DNA from: Cryptomeria japonica
Lineage: Eukaryota > Streptophyta > Pinopsida > Cupressales > Cupressaceae
NCBI RefSeq assembly: GCF_030272615.1
Contig: NC_081406.1
Coordinates: 481,711,900-481,775,899 of the forward strand
Direction: 5' to 3'
Length of the DNA stretch: 64,000 nt
In this document: piece after piece, positions 13,901 through 25,086 of the stretch
How positions within the stretch are numbered: the stretch's first letter is position 1
How the letters are laid out: every line of letters begins with the position of its first letter
Translations under genes and position numbers: made by a program
Notes under the pieces: model-generated
The model's database searches: none
Seen by the model: only the letters and a program-made list of their open reading frames with translations
Told to the model about the DNA's origin: nothing

Positions 13901-14787
13901 ATGCAATGTTTCTTTTTTCAAAAGAGTGCATGTAAAAAAGGAGAGATATTTGAACATACCATGCAATACCCTTCAAATATAGTTAAAGTCTCAAAAAGCC
14001 TCACTTCCAGCAGTAAAGTAATAACATGCAAGCAACTGCCTCCAGAGAGAGTTTTTCTCAATGAAAATAAAATGCAAAAGGAGAAGAATGAGAGGTATTT
14101 TTTAGGGTTTTTACCTTGATATGGATGCCATAATTCAAAATAGGACGGGGACCTTTTCTTTTTATTTATCTTTTAGAAATAAATCATGCATATTTTAGTA
14201 AAGTTGTGGTCAAGACTTATTGTCTTGCAACCTAGGCGATGTAAACCCTAAAATAAAGGGTAAAAGTATTTTTTAAAAAGTTGACTTTGCTTTATTTTAT
14301 AATTTTAATATAATTTAGTTAAGCTTTCACTTAACTTAATTAAATTATATTAAAATTATGAAATATGATTTATTCAGGAAAAAATAAAATAATTTCTTGA
14401 GATAAAGGAATAAAGTCATCATGCAACTTTTAGAAAGAGGGAAGTTTTTGTCAGGGGGCTATATTTAGCAATTCATAATTCATCATGCAGTTTTCAGAAG
14501 TGGAGTGCAAGTAGAGGAGGTGCTTTTTCTTTTGGATATTTTTGGCAAAGAGGTAATGCATATTTTTTAGAGAGGATAGTGCTTTTGAGAGGGGCTATTT
14601 TTGGCATTATACAACAATTCAAGTTACACATGCATACCTTTTGAGTTGGAGACCTATTTTTAGCAATAGGGACTATTTTTGATAGATTTTTACATGTGCT
14701 TTACACACTATTTTGGGAAAATTCACCCAAGGGTTTTTCATGCAGTTTCTTGAAGTTCTCTTATATATTCCTCTCTTCTCTTATATA
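10951..14787 (+). repeat. 3' LTR of element B, 3'-truncated
   Basis: The start is placed at TGTTAC (10951), directly after the purine tract GGGAAGAAAAGGA. The homologous start in the left LTR lies outside the window, so this boundary is inferred. Homology to the left LTR runs to about 14780, then the sequence changes, about 665 bp short of the full LTR end. No matching remainder appears later, so a deletion or truncating rearrangement is more likely than a clean insertion. Confidence 0.55.
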
Positions 14788-15759
14788 ACACACTTTTGAC
14801 CCTAAGTGAGGGGTTTATTTATAATAAACATACATCGTCAAGTGAAGGAGAGGTTGTACTAAAGGATACATACCTCTTGCATAAGAGAGAATCCTTGAGC
14901 ATATAGAAAAATTCACAGAAGGAATGACATTGTATCATAAGCAAACACCACTCATCATAGGAAAAGTGGATCCTTAGAAAGGATATGAGATATAAGATAG
15001 AATCAATGCCCCCAATCATAGGGATAGAGAGAAGGATTGCATTCCTAATACATGAAATATGTACCGCTTCAAACAAAGAATAGGTCCTAAGCAAGGAACA
15101 CACATGAAGGAAAATTCAATACGAGAAAGGACATCAAGCTACGGAAAATACAACTTAAAAGAAGATGCAATCTTTGAAAAAGAGAGAGAATCGAATATGT
15201 TATCTTTTCCCCCCAAGCAAAGAGACAAGGAATAATTATGTTGTCTAAGTATGATAAGAATTGAAGATGCATCACCACACATGACAAAGAGCCCCCAATA
15301 AAGTTAAACTACTAATGTCATAGGGTAAGAAGCAACATAATAAGGTGCTCAGAGTGCTAAGTCACTACCTCTTCAACCAAGAAAAAATACAAAATCAGTT
15401 GTAAGAGCTATGTGAGCTCAATCATATTGGCCTCAAACATATTCTTTAGAAGTTTTACAATTTCCAAGAGAATAAGAATAACAACAATGAAAAAGACAAT
15501 GCTAATCACCTTCTTTGTTCTTATTACTATATTTTATAAAAGGAAATATAAATTATTATCATACTTCAATCTCCAAAAGATTCTTGTAGCTATTTTTTCT
15601 TGATTTTAAATATAGATGTCTTATCTCTTGAGATGTAGGAAAAGTTATGCTAGTGGAGGGAGGGATTTTTTTTCTTGAGGCCAAAGAATTGGCAAAGAAG
15701 TGGGAGGATTATTTGACGTAGAAGCATGTTTGGATGGAGTCTTGCAAAATACTCCTCAA
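14788..15759. other. Unclassified repeat-like sequence
   Basis: There is no protein domain and no RNA gene. The base composition (A/G-rich runs, CCCCCAA patches) resembles untranslated parts of gypsy elements. It probably belongs with the minus-strand gypsy debris that follows. Confidence 0.3.
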
Positions 15760-16522
15760 GCATTTAAACCTTATGAGAATCCTCTATGGATGTTTGAGAA
15801 TTTGTATATCCCAAGCCTTCTTTACTAAATTACGTGGGAGGGTCTACAGGGATACTAATTCCTTGTTTATGTTTTCCAAGGCCTTGTTCTCTATAACCTT
15901 ATTTTGAAAACATATCATATCCAACTTCATAAGATATTCTCAATTGTGAAGGAGAAGGGATTTCATTATGAACTTATTCAAAATTTGTTGTCTAAGGACA
16001 AGTTGAAGGCCCAAAGGGATGAGTAGATGAAGAAGGAATATCATTTGTAGGGGGAGTCTCCTTTCTATCATCATTATCCATGTCCTCTTTGGTAGTTTGG
16101 GAAGAAGGATATTTATCATAGAAGGCTTCACGTTTTCTTAATATTAAGTGAGGAGATAGATCATGAATAAAATGTATAACATCTTCTTGCCTACAAATAT
16201 GTTGACAATTAAAATAAGCTCTAGGAGAATAAGGAGGATCTAGAGAGATTGAAACACCAACATTTCGATCTTGTCCCCCTTACACTAGAGTATATGTATG
16301 AGATGAAGATGGTGTCATGTATCTCTTCAATGCTTGTTCTCCATTAGAGAGATTATTTATAGGAGTATTGATTCTTTCCTCATTCTCATGAGATACCCCA
16401 TCATAGGTACAAGTGTTAGCCTTTTCAATGTCATCCCTAGGATTATCATTGTCTACAAAAGCTTTTATGTCATATACATATATGCAATACATTTTATTAA
16501 AAATATTATAATAAAACAACAT
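15760..16522 (-). pseudogene. Gypsy polyprotein fragment with a G-patch-like segment
   Basis: Read on the minus strand, 16522 to about 15760 encodes a degenerate polypeptide. It includes a D/N/E-rich spacer, then VSISLDPPYSPRAYF and AFYDKYPSSQTT. Around 15790-15950 comes GLGKHKQGISIPVDPPT followed by EGLGYT. The G-x-GLGK...Q-G-I...P...G-L-GY pattern resembles a G-patch, a short RNA-binding glycine-rich module that some plant gypsy polyproteins carry between gag and protease. Several stops interrupt it. Neither gag nor RT is recognisable nearby. Assignment to gypsy is by pattern only. Confidence 0.45.
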
Positions 16523-18185
16523 ACAACATGAATAAATCCTTAAGAAATAATTTGCACGTAGGAAATATCTTTAAAACTTCAATGATTCCATATGCAATAG
16601 TACTAAGAATGAAAAGAAATAATGTAAAGTGAAAAAAATCATTATCCAAAACATGATTTTGATAAATATAACTAAGAAGAAATGTAATCACATGTGAAAT
16701 AAAAAACCAATCAGATTTAGTGAATTCCATTATGAACAATGCAAGACACCTAAATTAGATCTCAAAAGGAAAATTAGAATTAATGCAATGTAAGAAGTGT
16801 TAGGTTCACCAAAATGTATGGTGGGGAAATTAGGGTTTCACCAATTAGGATAGTAAGACCACCAAATTTACAAGGTCAATCTTACATTTAAAAGGGGAGG
16901 AAAACCCAATAGATATAGCCTCAATTCAATTAGAGAAGAGGGTTGATATGTTGATTGGATTTGCGTGTTTGTTGTTTCCCTTTTTAGAGAATTGAAATTG
17001 GATTTAAAATGTAAAGTGAGATCTAGGACAAAACAATGAAGAATTGAACCAAAATAGTGATAACAACAAGTTCCAGACTTCACACAAAGCCATAGATAGA
17101 GATCTCATAAGAGAGAGCGAATCAGAACCTGAAACTAAAAATCTGGGCCAAAGTGTCGAAACTAGGAGGGTAGGGCAACCTAGTCTTGCAACTTCTAAGA
17201 GAACAAGTAGGATGTTTTCTGGATTAGGAAGATGTACAGGATCCACTACTGGAAGATCATGAAATTTTTTTGGGACTAGGATGGTGGGGTTACCCGGTCC
17301 TCCACTTTCCACACCTATAAAAACTTAACCTATTTGTTGTTGTCTATTCTATCAAAATCTTCGATCATAACAGCTATATCGATTTCCTATACATATAAAT
17401 AGAGAATAGGGTTGTGGATAGGGGTTTTCCTTGGGTCAAACCTTAATTTAGGAATCACACTTAAGTAAATGGTGGAAGATATACCTCAAATTTACAATAG
17501 TTGATAGAAGATTGATGATACAATGCTCTTTAGATGTGATCACAAATTCTAAATGCAATAACATGACAAAGACATGAACATGAATGACCTAATCAAATAT
17601 ACATGCTTTCATGAAGATTGATGTAACTTTTCTCCATGATTCTTGAAGGATATATAGGGATAAAATGTTGCCTTGAGTTCTTGAGAATGCTAGATGTTGA
17701 ATGCACGAATGTTATGGTATATTGTGAATGCCAAAATGAATTGATAGGATGTTCTTATAAAGGGTTCCTTAGATAAATTATTGATTAGGATGACCTCCAG
17801 CAATTAAGTGGAACCATGGGGACCAAAATCCATTGAGGGGAAATGATTTCCCATATTTGAAATAGGTTTTATTTAAGGAGGACTAGGGTGGTGGGGGTGC
17901 CCTGGTGTAGACAGGGGTGCCATAATGCCCTTGTCCTCAAAAAATAGGACAAATAGATCAACAAATAAGGAGACATAGCTCGAGGATGGGGTCCACTCAG
18001 CTATGCAATCAAGTGACATTAGATTTGGAGTAAAAAGGGGCAAAATGGGCCTGGGGGGAATGAAGATAGGACACACCAAAGTAGAAGCACAAATAAGAGG
18101 TGTGAATTGTACAAGGTTACAATTTATGATGCTACATGATCTAAAGAAATTTTCCCACCCTCTTCGATATGTTAATCACCCCAAT
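16523..18185. other. Gypsy-related non-coding sequence, possible LTR remnants
   Basis: No open frame with a domain. A sequence near 16800-16823 reads TTTTGGTGAACC on the minus strand after ..CATACA and could be an LTR end plus primer site. TATA-like boxes occur at about 17320 and 17390 (+). The boundaries of any LTR are not visible to me. It separates the G-patch fragment from the integrase remnant. Confidence 0.3.
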
Positions 18186-18991
18186 GAAGAACATGGGTCA
18201 CATTAGGTATATACTTCTTCAAAACTAATACATGGAATACATCATGGATGTGCAATAGGCTAGGTGGAAAGACTAGGCAACAGGCAACATGAGCAAACCT
18301 CTCAAGGTTATTAAAAGGTTGAACAAAATGTGACACTAAATTACAACCTTTCCCATAGTAGATGAGACTCTTCCATAGATGAACTCTCAAGAACACATGA
18401 TCACCTATTGAGAAGTGTTGATCCAACCTATATGCATTAGCATACTTCTTTTTCTATTCCTAAGTTATCACCAAATGCTCTCTAATATAAACTACCTATT
18501 GCTCCATGTCCTGAAGCATCTCAGGTCCCAAGATAACTAATCTTCTAAGCGATTCCAACTCAAAAATGTATGGTAATATTGAGCATACAAGGACTAAAAA
18601 GGAGCCATGCCAAGAGAACTAAGGTGTGGATTATTATAGGTAAACTCTACTAGGTACAAATAGTCCTCCCACCTCAACCCTCGCTCCATGACATACATGC
18701 AAAGAATATCCTCAAGAACTTGATTAACTTTATTTGTATGTTTATTGATCTTGGGATGGTGTGCCAAATTACAATTAAGTTGGGCAACCAAAGCATGTTT
18801 CAAGAAGGTCCATGGACCTGAACACTGGCTCGCTATGTGAAATGATCCTATGAGGTTCTCGTGCAAGTGCATAATATCCTCCATAAATACATGTGCCAAA
18901 GATGTAGCAGTATAAGATGATATCATATGAAGAAAGTGAGCAACCTTTAACAAATTTTCCATCATAACTGTGCTATGCTCAAATTCATCAT
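18186..18991 (-). pseudogene. Ty3/gypsy integrase remnant (inactive)
   Basis: The minus strand encodes the integrase core and C-terminal part of a gypsy polyprotein. Recognisable pieces are LLKVAHFLH, TSLAHVFMEDIMHLH, RVNQ-like KVNQVLEDIL, RWEDYLYLVEFTYNN and FSIGDHVFLRV. The last stretch, VFHVLVLKKYI, matches the usual end before a chromodomain. The catalytic aspartate region (normally SDRD) and the glutamate region (normally TERVNQ) are both replaced, and there is at least one frameshift, so the enzyme is dead. It resembles the chromovirus/Del type. The reading frame is cut at 18991/18992 by the end of element C's LTR, so this is an older layer into which element C was inserted. Confidence 0.75.
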
Positions 18992-20179
18992 TGTTAAATA
19001 GGAAATAAGGAAACTCACAAATTCCTTAACTATCTAAGCAATTCAAACATAAAACCAATGAAATAGATGCAAAATGGAATTGAATTAAACAAGATGAAAC
19101 TCCCTATTGTGCATCATGACTTCCATTGTTCTTCTCCTCTCCATGGTATGATGGCTCTCAGATATTGCCCTGGCAACTTGGAATTGACACAAAGATTCAA
19201 AGTTCGTGATTGTTGAAAATGAAGATTGAATGCTCAATTTATAGATTTTTGGAGAAGATTGATTGAAAGGTGGAACAAAATGATCAAGAGGTGGAACTCA
19301 GGTGAGCTCACATGCTGATTGATAGTTGAACTACTGACTTACATGTGAAACATAATAGATTGAATAGATTAAAGGAGTTAACTGATTGAGAAAAAGCTGA
19401 CTGAAGGAAGAAAAAGAATGATTGGAGGAAAATTAATTGATGACAAAGCTAACTAGAAGATGGAAATAGAGATTGGAGAGATAAATGATTTAATTAATTA
19501 ATTGATTGAATTAATTAATTTAGCACGTTCTTGCACTTTGACTTAGATTTTCAATTTAATCTTTGCATGAGATTTTAATTCAAATAATTGAATTTATTCA
19601 ATTCAGTATTTGAATATATTTAGAACTTGACTTTGATTTTCAATTTGGTTTTTGAAATCATGCACATGCATTTGAAATTAGAAGAAATTAGAAGAAATTA
19701 GAAGAATTAGAAGAAGAATGAAATTAAATGAAATTAGAAGAAATTAGTTAATTAAATAATTTAAAGAAACTATTTAATTATGTAGAAATGGAATTTAATT
19801 AAATAATAAAGATTATTTAAATTAAAGGATTAAATTAAAATTAATTAAATAATAAATATTTAATTAATATTTAGAAAAGGGTTAATGATTAGATGATTAG
19901 AGATAGAAATTTAGAATTAATTTATTTAGATAATAAAGATTATTTAAATTGGGGAATTATTTTTAATTAATTAAATAATAAATATTTAATTAATATTTAG
20001 AAAATGGTTAAAATGATTAAATGATGAAATAATAGGAAATAGAATAATTAGTAAGATGACGAGGAAATATGAAATTAGAAGAATAAGATTAATTAAATTA
20101 ATTAAATAATTAAATAATTATTTAATCAATTAGAGGAATAATTAGTACATGATCAATGAGATATTTTTAGGTGTCTACA
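18992..20179 (-). repeat. 3' LTR of element C (1,188 bp)
   Basis: On the minus strand it starts TGTAGACACC directly after the PPT and ends ..CTATTTAACA, where the older integrase frame begins. It is very AT-rich. It contains a direct duplication of about 127 bp (19804 and 19931 as matching points) and a GAAGAAATTA-type minisatellite (19678-19740). No second LTR copy is present here. Confidence 0.7.
19238..19243 (-). promoter_or_regulatory. TATA box in element C LTR
   Basis: The minus strand reads CTATAAATTGAG about 250 bp before the LTR's 3' end, a plausible position for transcription start of the retrotransposon RNA. Confidence 0.4.
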
Positions 20180-20195
20180 TTTGCCCCTCTTTGAG
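20180..20195 (-). other. Polypurine tract of element C
   Basis: CAAAGAGGGGCAAA on the minus strand lies immediately before TGTAGACACC. It defines the 3' LTR start and the minus orientation of the element. Confidence 0.75.
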
Positions 20196-20457
20196 ACAAT
20201 GTCGAAATGATATTGTTTCAAAGAAAATGAAATTTTTGCCCTAGTCTGTCTTGGTACCACTGTATAGTGTAAATATGCCCCCTCGGAAAAGGTGGTCGAA
20301 AAATTCAAAAATTGAGATCATGTTTTCGATATCAGTATAATAAGAAATTGTGTGAAGTTTCATGCGATTTTGAGATCGTTTGAGTAGGCTACAAGGTGTT
20401 TGAAGCTGGCGGGGACCACAGGCATCAAGGTGTAAAAAAAAAACCCTAATTTTGAGC

Positions 20458-20465
20458 TATAAATA
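20458..20465 (+). promoter_or_regulatory. TATA box of the antisense PMD gene
   Basis: CTATAAATAGAG lies about 85 bp before the PMD start codon (20551), the spacing expected for a short 5' leader. It suggests the PMD gene had its own promoter, opposite to the retrotransposon transcript. Confidence 0.5.
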
Positions 20466-20628
20466 GAGTTTTTAGGTTTTCATTTGCTCATTTGGTAAGT
20501 TGTTTGTTTTCTCGACAGATCTTGTGCTTTCTTGTGAGTATTTGATCTTCATGGCTGGTTATAGAGGTCGATTGCACATGTCTGACCGAGTACGTTCATA
20601 TCAGAGACCTCCTAGGACTGGCGGCATG

Positions 20629-21012
20629 GTACTTTTAAAAATTTTTCCTGATTTTTTGCTATTTTTCAAATTTTTTTTCCAGTGTTTAATTTTTTGTTTG
20701 CATCACGCAATAGCCTGTCGGTTTTTACACATTCGTGCTTAATGTTACACAAATGCTCATAATGTTACGCATTAGTTCTAATCATACCACATTCATTAGT
20801 TTCTTTATGCAATAGTGTTTAATGTTGTGCATGCGCTCATTTCATTACACATTCTCTATAAATGTCACACATAAGCCATAATTGTACCGCATTAGTAGTA
20901 AATGTCACACATTCTTTGTATGTGAATGTTTTTTGTCATGCGTCTGATAATTTTTTGTTTTTTATGTTCTCGTAATCCGATATCTGATATTTTGAACTTT
21001 TTCTCTTTGCAG
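20629..21012 (+). other. Intron of the PMD gene
   Basis: It begins GTACTT and ends CTCTTTGCAG after a T-rich tract, and removing it keeps the frame (..RTGGM then ENIGVLYY). It carries many short TGTTACACATT-like variants. An intron antisense to a retrotransposon transcript would not be spliced from the genomic RNA, so it could persist through retrotransposition. Confidence 0.65.
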
Positions 21013-21093
21013 GAGAACATTGGAGTGCTATACTACCAACAGAGCAGACCCAGTGGACTTGATCTTCATGCTAATTTACTTGATGAGAGGATT

Positions 21094-22701
21094 TGTTGGC
21101 ATTATGTGAACCAACATGAGCCTTATGTGAACTGGCTTGAAGACATAATGATATTGTATGTTGTTGTTGATGTCAATATGAGACATAGTGTGAACCGGCA
21201 CATGTGATAAGTAAAGAGAGAGGAACCAACATATGTGTGAACCGGTTTATATGCCAAAGTGAAGAGACATATTTGTTCAAAGATGAACCGGCATGTAGTT
21301 ATGGGAACTGGCACATGGAAGCACTGTATGACTACCAGTTAGTAGGCAGCTTCCACTTTGGGGTTTCCGGTTGGAGTACCTCAAGTCTGTGTGACTCAAT
21401 CGGTGATCCTTGTGTGATGAGTTAGCAGTATGATGGAGGACAGATCGTGTTGCCACGTAAGCTCTGTGTGCGTGAAGGATCTTGCATGAAGATGACTATT
21501 CCTATCTACCTCGGGAATGTGCAAAGTCTATCAAATGGTGATAACGCATGATGGGTTATCAGCTGCCATGAAAACGGTGGATAATGAATGATGGAGAATG
21601 TCTTGAGATTGATTCAAGATTGTTGAATTTAATGCAGTATGACTCAACGGTCAGGATCAAACCATTTTGAATTGCTCAACATGATAGGTCTAGGGTTTAG
21701 GGTTTTTGCTACTGACCTGTATGTTTCCTATAAGGTTGATGTTGGGTTTCTGTGTGAGGTTGTTGGCAAAAGTTGTGAGTTTGTATCCAAGGGAAGTGAT
21801 ACGTGATTCTTGCCAGACCAAAGGAGAGAAGAGATATCTACAAAGTGAATGTGCAGAAGGTGAAGAGGTGCCAAAATGGATCTGCATTAGCATTGAGTGC
21901 TATTAACAAATCATTGTAATACCTGTTGATCTCTAACCACTTCAACAGTTGTAAAATCCCCTAACAGGGTAGCCTTAATTGGCTTGATTCAAAATCCCTT
22001 AAATCGGGTGGGCTTAACCGGCTTGTTTCAAATCCCTTAACCGGGTAACTCGAGGCTAATGAGTTCTGAGAAGCTAGAGAAGCTTAGGAGATCCTTTCAG
22101 CTATTGAGTTATTAAAATCCTCTAACAAGGTGACCCTACCGGGTTTAACCCTTAACCGGGTGATCCCTAACAGGATCGGTTCCTACCAGAACCAATTGTA
22201 ATGTCCTTAACCGGATAAGGCTCCTAACAGAGCGGACTTCCAAAGAGTTCAAAAAGCAGCTTGTGGGTATTCATCCCCACTGTGGTTTTTCCCAGTTGGG
22301 TTTCCATGTGAAAAATATGTGTGTCATGTGAAATGCTTTTGTCTTGTGATGCTTTATTTTATCTGTTAAGCACATGAAGGTTCTATGTTTTATGCCTGTT
22401 TATAAAACATATTGAACTCACTGTTGTGAAGATCTGATGGTTAAGTTTTCTTGTTTATGCATGAGAATATAATGATATTGTGGTATTGAGCTAAGAGGAA
22501 AGCTTATTGAGTGACTGGTTCATGACTGATTGAGCTATACTGGATGTTACCGGTTGCCCTCTGTTTTACCGATATCTCTGTTTATCAGTCATTTAGAGTA
22601 TTTGCTGTCAAACCGGTTTTGGACTGATATTTGTGTTTGTACTGATTCACCCCGCCCTCTCAGTACTGGTTTGGTACTAGTGGTTCATCATTGAGTTATC
22701 A
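21094..22701 (+). mobile_element. Solo LTR 1 (1,608 bp) inserted in the PMD gene
   Basis: It starts TGTTGGCATTATG, ends GAGTTATCA and is flanked by a perfect 5-bp duplication GGATT (21089-21093, 22702-22706). There is no internal domain, so it is a solo LTR left by LTR-LTR recombination. Its U3 has spaced GTGAACCGG repeats. The middle has many CCTTAACCGGGT-like units, then TTTTTCCCAGTTGGGTTTCC and the CTGATTCACCCC-type block near the end. These are copia-type features. Confidence 0.9.
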
Positions 22702-23609
22702 GGATTGAGCATATCCGATAGCTTGGTTTGTACTATGTGTTACACTTACCAGAGGTTATGGCCAACAGGGCCATGATTACAACTTTGATAGAGCAGTGGC
22801 ATTTTGAGACATGTTCATTCCATCTACCTATTGGTGAGGCATCCATTACCTTAGAGGATGTATGGCATATTCTGCGTATTCCCATTCATGGTGAGAGAGT
22901 TGTATATGACCATGACGATGGCATTGCGGGGTTGTGTGCCTTTTTTCGAGTGTGAGATTCAAGACTTACAGATCAGTGGTCAATATGACATTCCTTGGGC
23001 TCGTCTAGATTATGACGACATGACTATTATACTATGCAGTATTGTCAACGGTTTGTTGATACCTAACAGACAAGGTCACAGATTTCCACTGGGATGGGGC
23101 AGAGTGCTCCATGATATGATTGTTCATCGATGAGTATATGCTTGGGGTCCATGTCTTCTTGCCATGTTGTATTATCAGATGCATGAGATTGTATATCTTG
23201 GGTATCGATCTATCAGTTCTGGTATGACACTCCTCCAGACTTGGGCATGGGAGCATATTTCTATTTCAAGACCTATTACTCATGCTGATTTGCAGTCTGG
23301 TGAGCCTTATACTTTTAGGTACACAACAGGTATCAGATACAGGGGTTTAGGTAACACCTTGTATTGGAGGAGTTAGGTGGAAATACTTCAGCATTTTATT
23401 TGGAGACCTTACTTAGATTGCCCCGATTGGGTGGATGATGTAGTACACTTTCCTTTCTACCGACAACATAGGTATTTGATTGGTAAGACTTTTGAGACAC
23501 AACGGATTATAGAGATGTATCTCCCAGGTTGGGTATTAAGACAATTTGGAGAGGTACAGGTGACACCAGTTGTTACTGCTTACTTTGCTCGTGTATCTTG
23601 GGAGGTATC

Positions 23610-25086
23610 TGATGAATCAATGATGAACAGTTAGTACCAAACCAGTACTAAGAGGGGGGGTGAATCAGTACAGACAAAAACACTTTTCCTTGAACCGGTT
23701 TGACTGAAAACACTGCACTTGACTGGCAAGCAATAACACCGGTCTAAACAAGATTATTGCCAGTTAAACATAGTAAGAATGTGAAAGACATAAACTGGTA
23801 ACTCTTAGCTTTCCACACAATCTAACATCTTATTTCCACTTCACCCATATGCATACACTGGTAATACATCAACACAAATGTAAAGACTTACTGGTTCAAC
23901 ATGCTTTACCGCTTGAAAGAAAATAACAAAGCATCACATGAAAAGCATCACACATAACACATATTTTTTCACGTGGAAACCCAACTGGGAAAAACCACGG
24001 TGGGGATGAATACCCACAAGCTGTTATTTGAACCCTTTTGAAGTCCACTCTATTAGGAGCCTAGTCTGGTTAAAGACTTTACAATAGGTTTTGTTAGGAA
24101 CCGATCCTGCTAGGGATCACCCAATTAAGGGATGGCTAAAATACCCGGTTAAGGGTTAAACCCTATTAAAGGTTACCTTGTTAGAGGATTTTAAGAACTC
24201 AATGATTTTGAGTCACCCTATTAAAGGATTTACAACAAGCTGGTTAAAGCTACCCTGTTAAGGGATTTTCCAACTGTTGAAGTGGTTAGAGGTCAACAGG
24301 TATTACAATGATCTAGTAACAACACTTCAATGCCAATGCAGATCCGCTTTAGTTGCTTCCTTCTACAATCAAACTCTGCATGTATCTATTCTCTTATTTG
24401 GTCTGGCAAGAATCACATATCTCTGCACTCAGATACACACACAACATTTGCCAACAACTTCAACATGAAAAACAACATCGACCTTATAGGAAAGATAGGT
24501 CGGTAGCATAAATCCTAAACCCTAAACATTTAGGTTAAGAAATTCAGTCAGTTCAATCCTAACCATTGAACATATTGCATTGATTACAACAGTCTTGAAC
24601 AGATCTCAAGACGTTCTCCAATGTTCGTTCTTCACCGAATCTTGGAGGCTGATAACCCATCACGCGTTCTCCACCGTTTATAGACTTCACACATTCCTGA
24701 GGTAGATAGGATCTATCTCCTTCATGCAAGATCCTTCACGTGCACAAGGCTGACGTGGCAACACAATCTGTTCTTCATTACAATGCTAACTCATCACACA
24801 ACGTCATCGGTTGAATCACACAGGCTTGGAACACTTCAACTAGAAACCCTGAAGCTGAGACTACCAACTGGTAGTCATACCATATGAAACCTTAATACAA
24901 AACATTCCATATACCGGTTCACATTCCAACATACCGGTTCACTTTTTCACATATACCGGTTCACAACATCATATCAGTTCTCTTGCCAGTTTCTTACTTC
25001 GATATACCGGTTCACTCTTCAGCATATTGACATCAATGACAACATACAATATCATCATGTCATCATACTCTGCACATATGCCAATA
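23610..25086 (-). mobile_element. Solo LTR 2 (1,477 bp), same family, opposite orientation
   Basis: Its reverse complement aligns with solo LTR 1 over the whole length by eye (shared blocks GATATTGTATGTTG, GTTGCCACGT, GAAGGATCTTGCATGA, GGTTTTTCCCAGTTGGG). Flanking 5-bp duplications are GTATC (23605-23609 and 25087-25091). The U3 end reads TATTGG instead of TGTTGG, one mutation. Joining the flanks restores the PMD frame (WEVS-NWGV). The U3 holds four exact ATACCGGTTCAC repeats on the plus strand (24911-25015). Confidence 0.9.

Larger units (their letters stand above)
5185..14787 (+). mobile_element. Element B: LARD-like element with very long LTRs
   Basis: A sequence of about 2.5 kb (5186-7665) is repeated in direct orientation at about 12267-14780. 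Between the copies lie a primer-binding-site-like sequence, a degenerate coiled-coil ORF and a purine tract. Adding the right copy's upstream part (10951-12266) to the left copy (5185-8355) gives an LTR near 4.5 kb around a 2.6-kb core. The core has no protease, RT or integrase, which fits a large retrotransposon derivative. The left LTR is cut by element A. The right LTR breaks off just after its TATA box. Confidence 0.65.
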
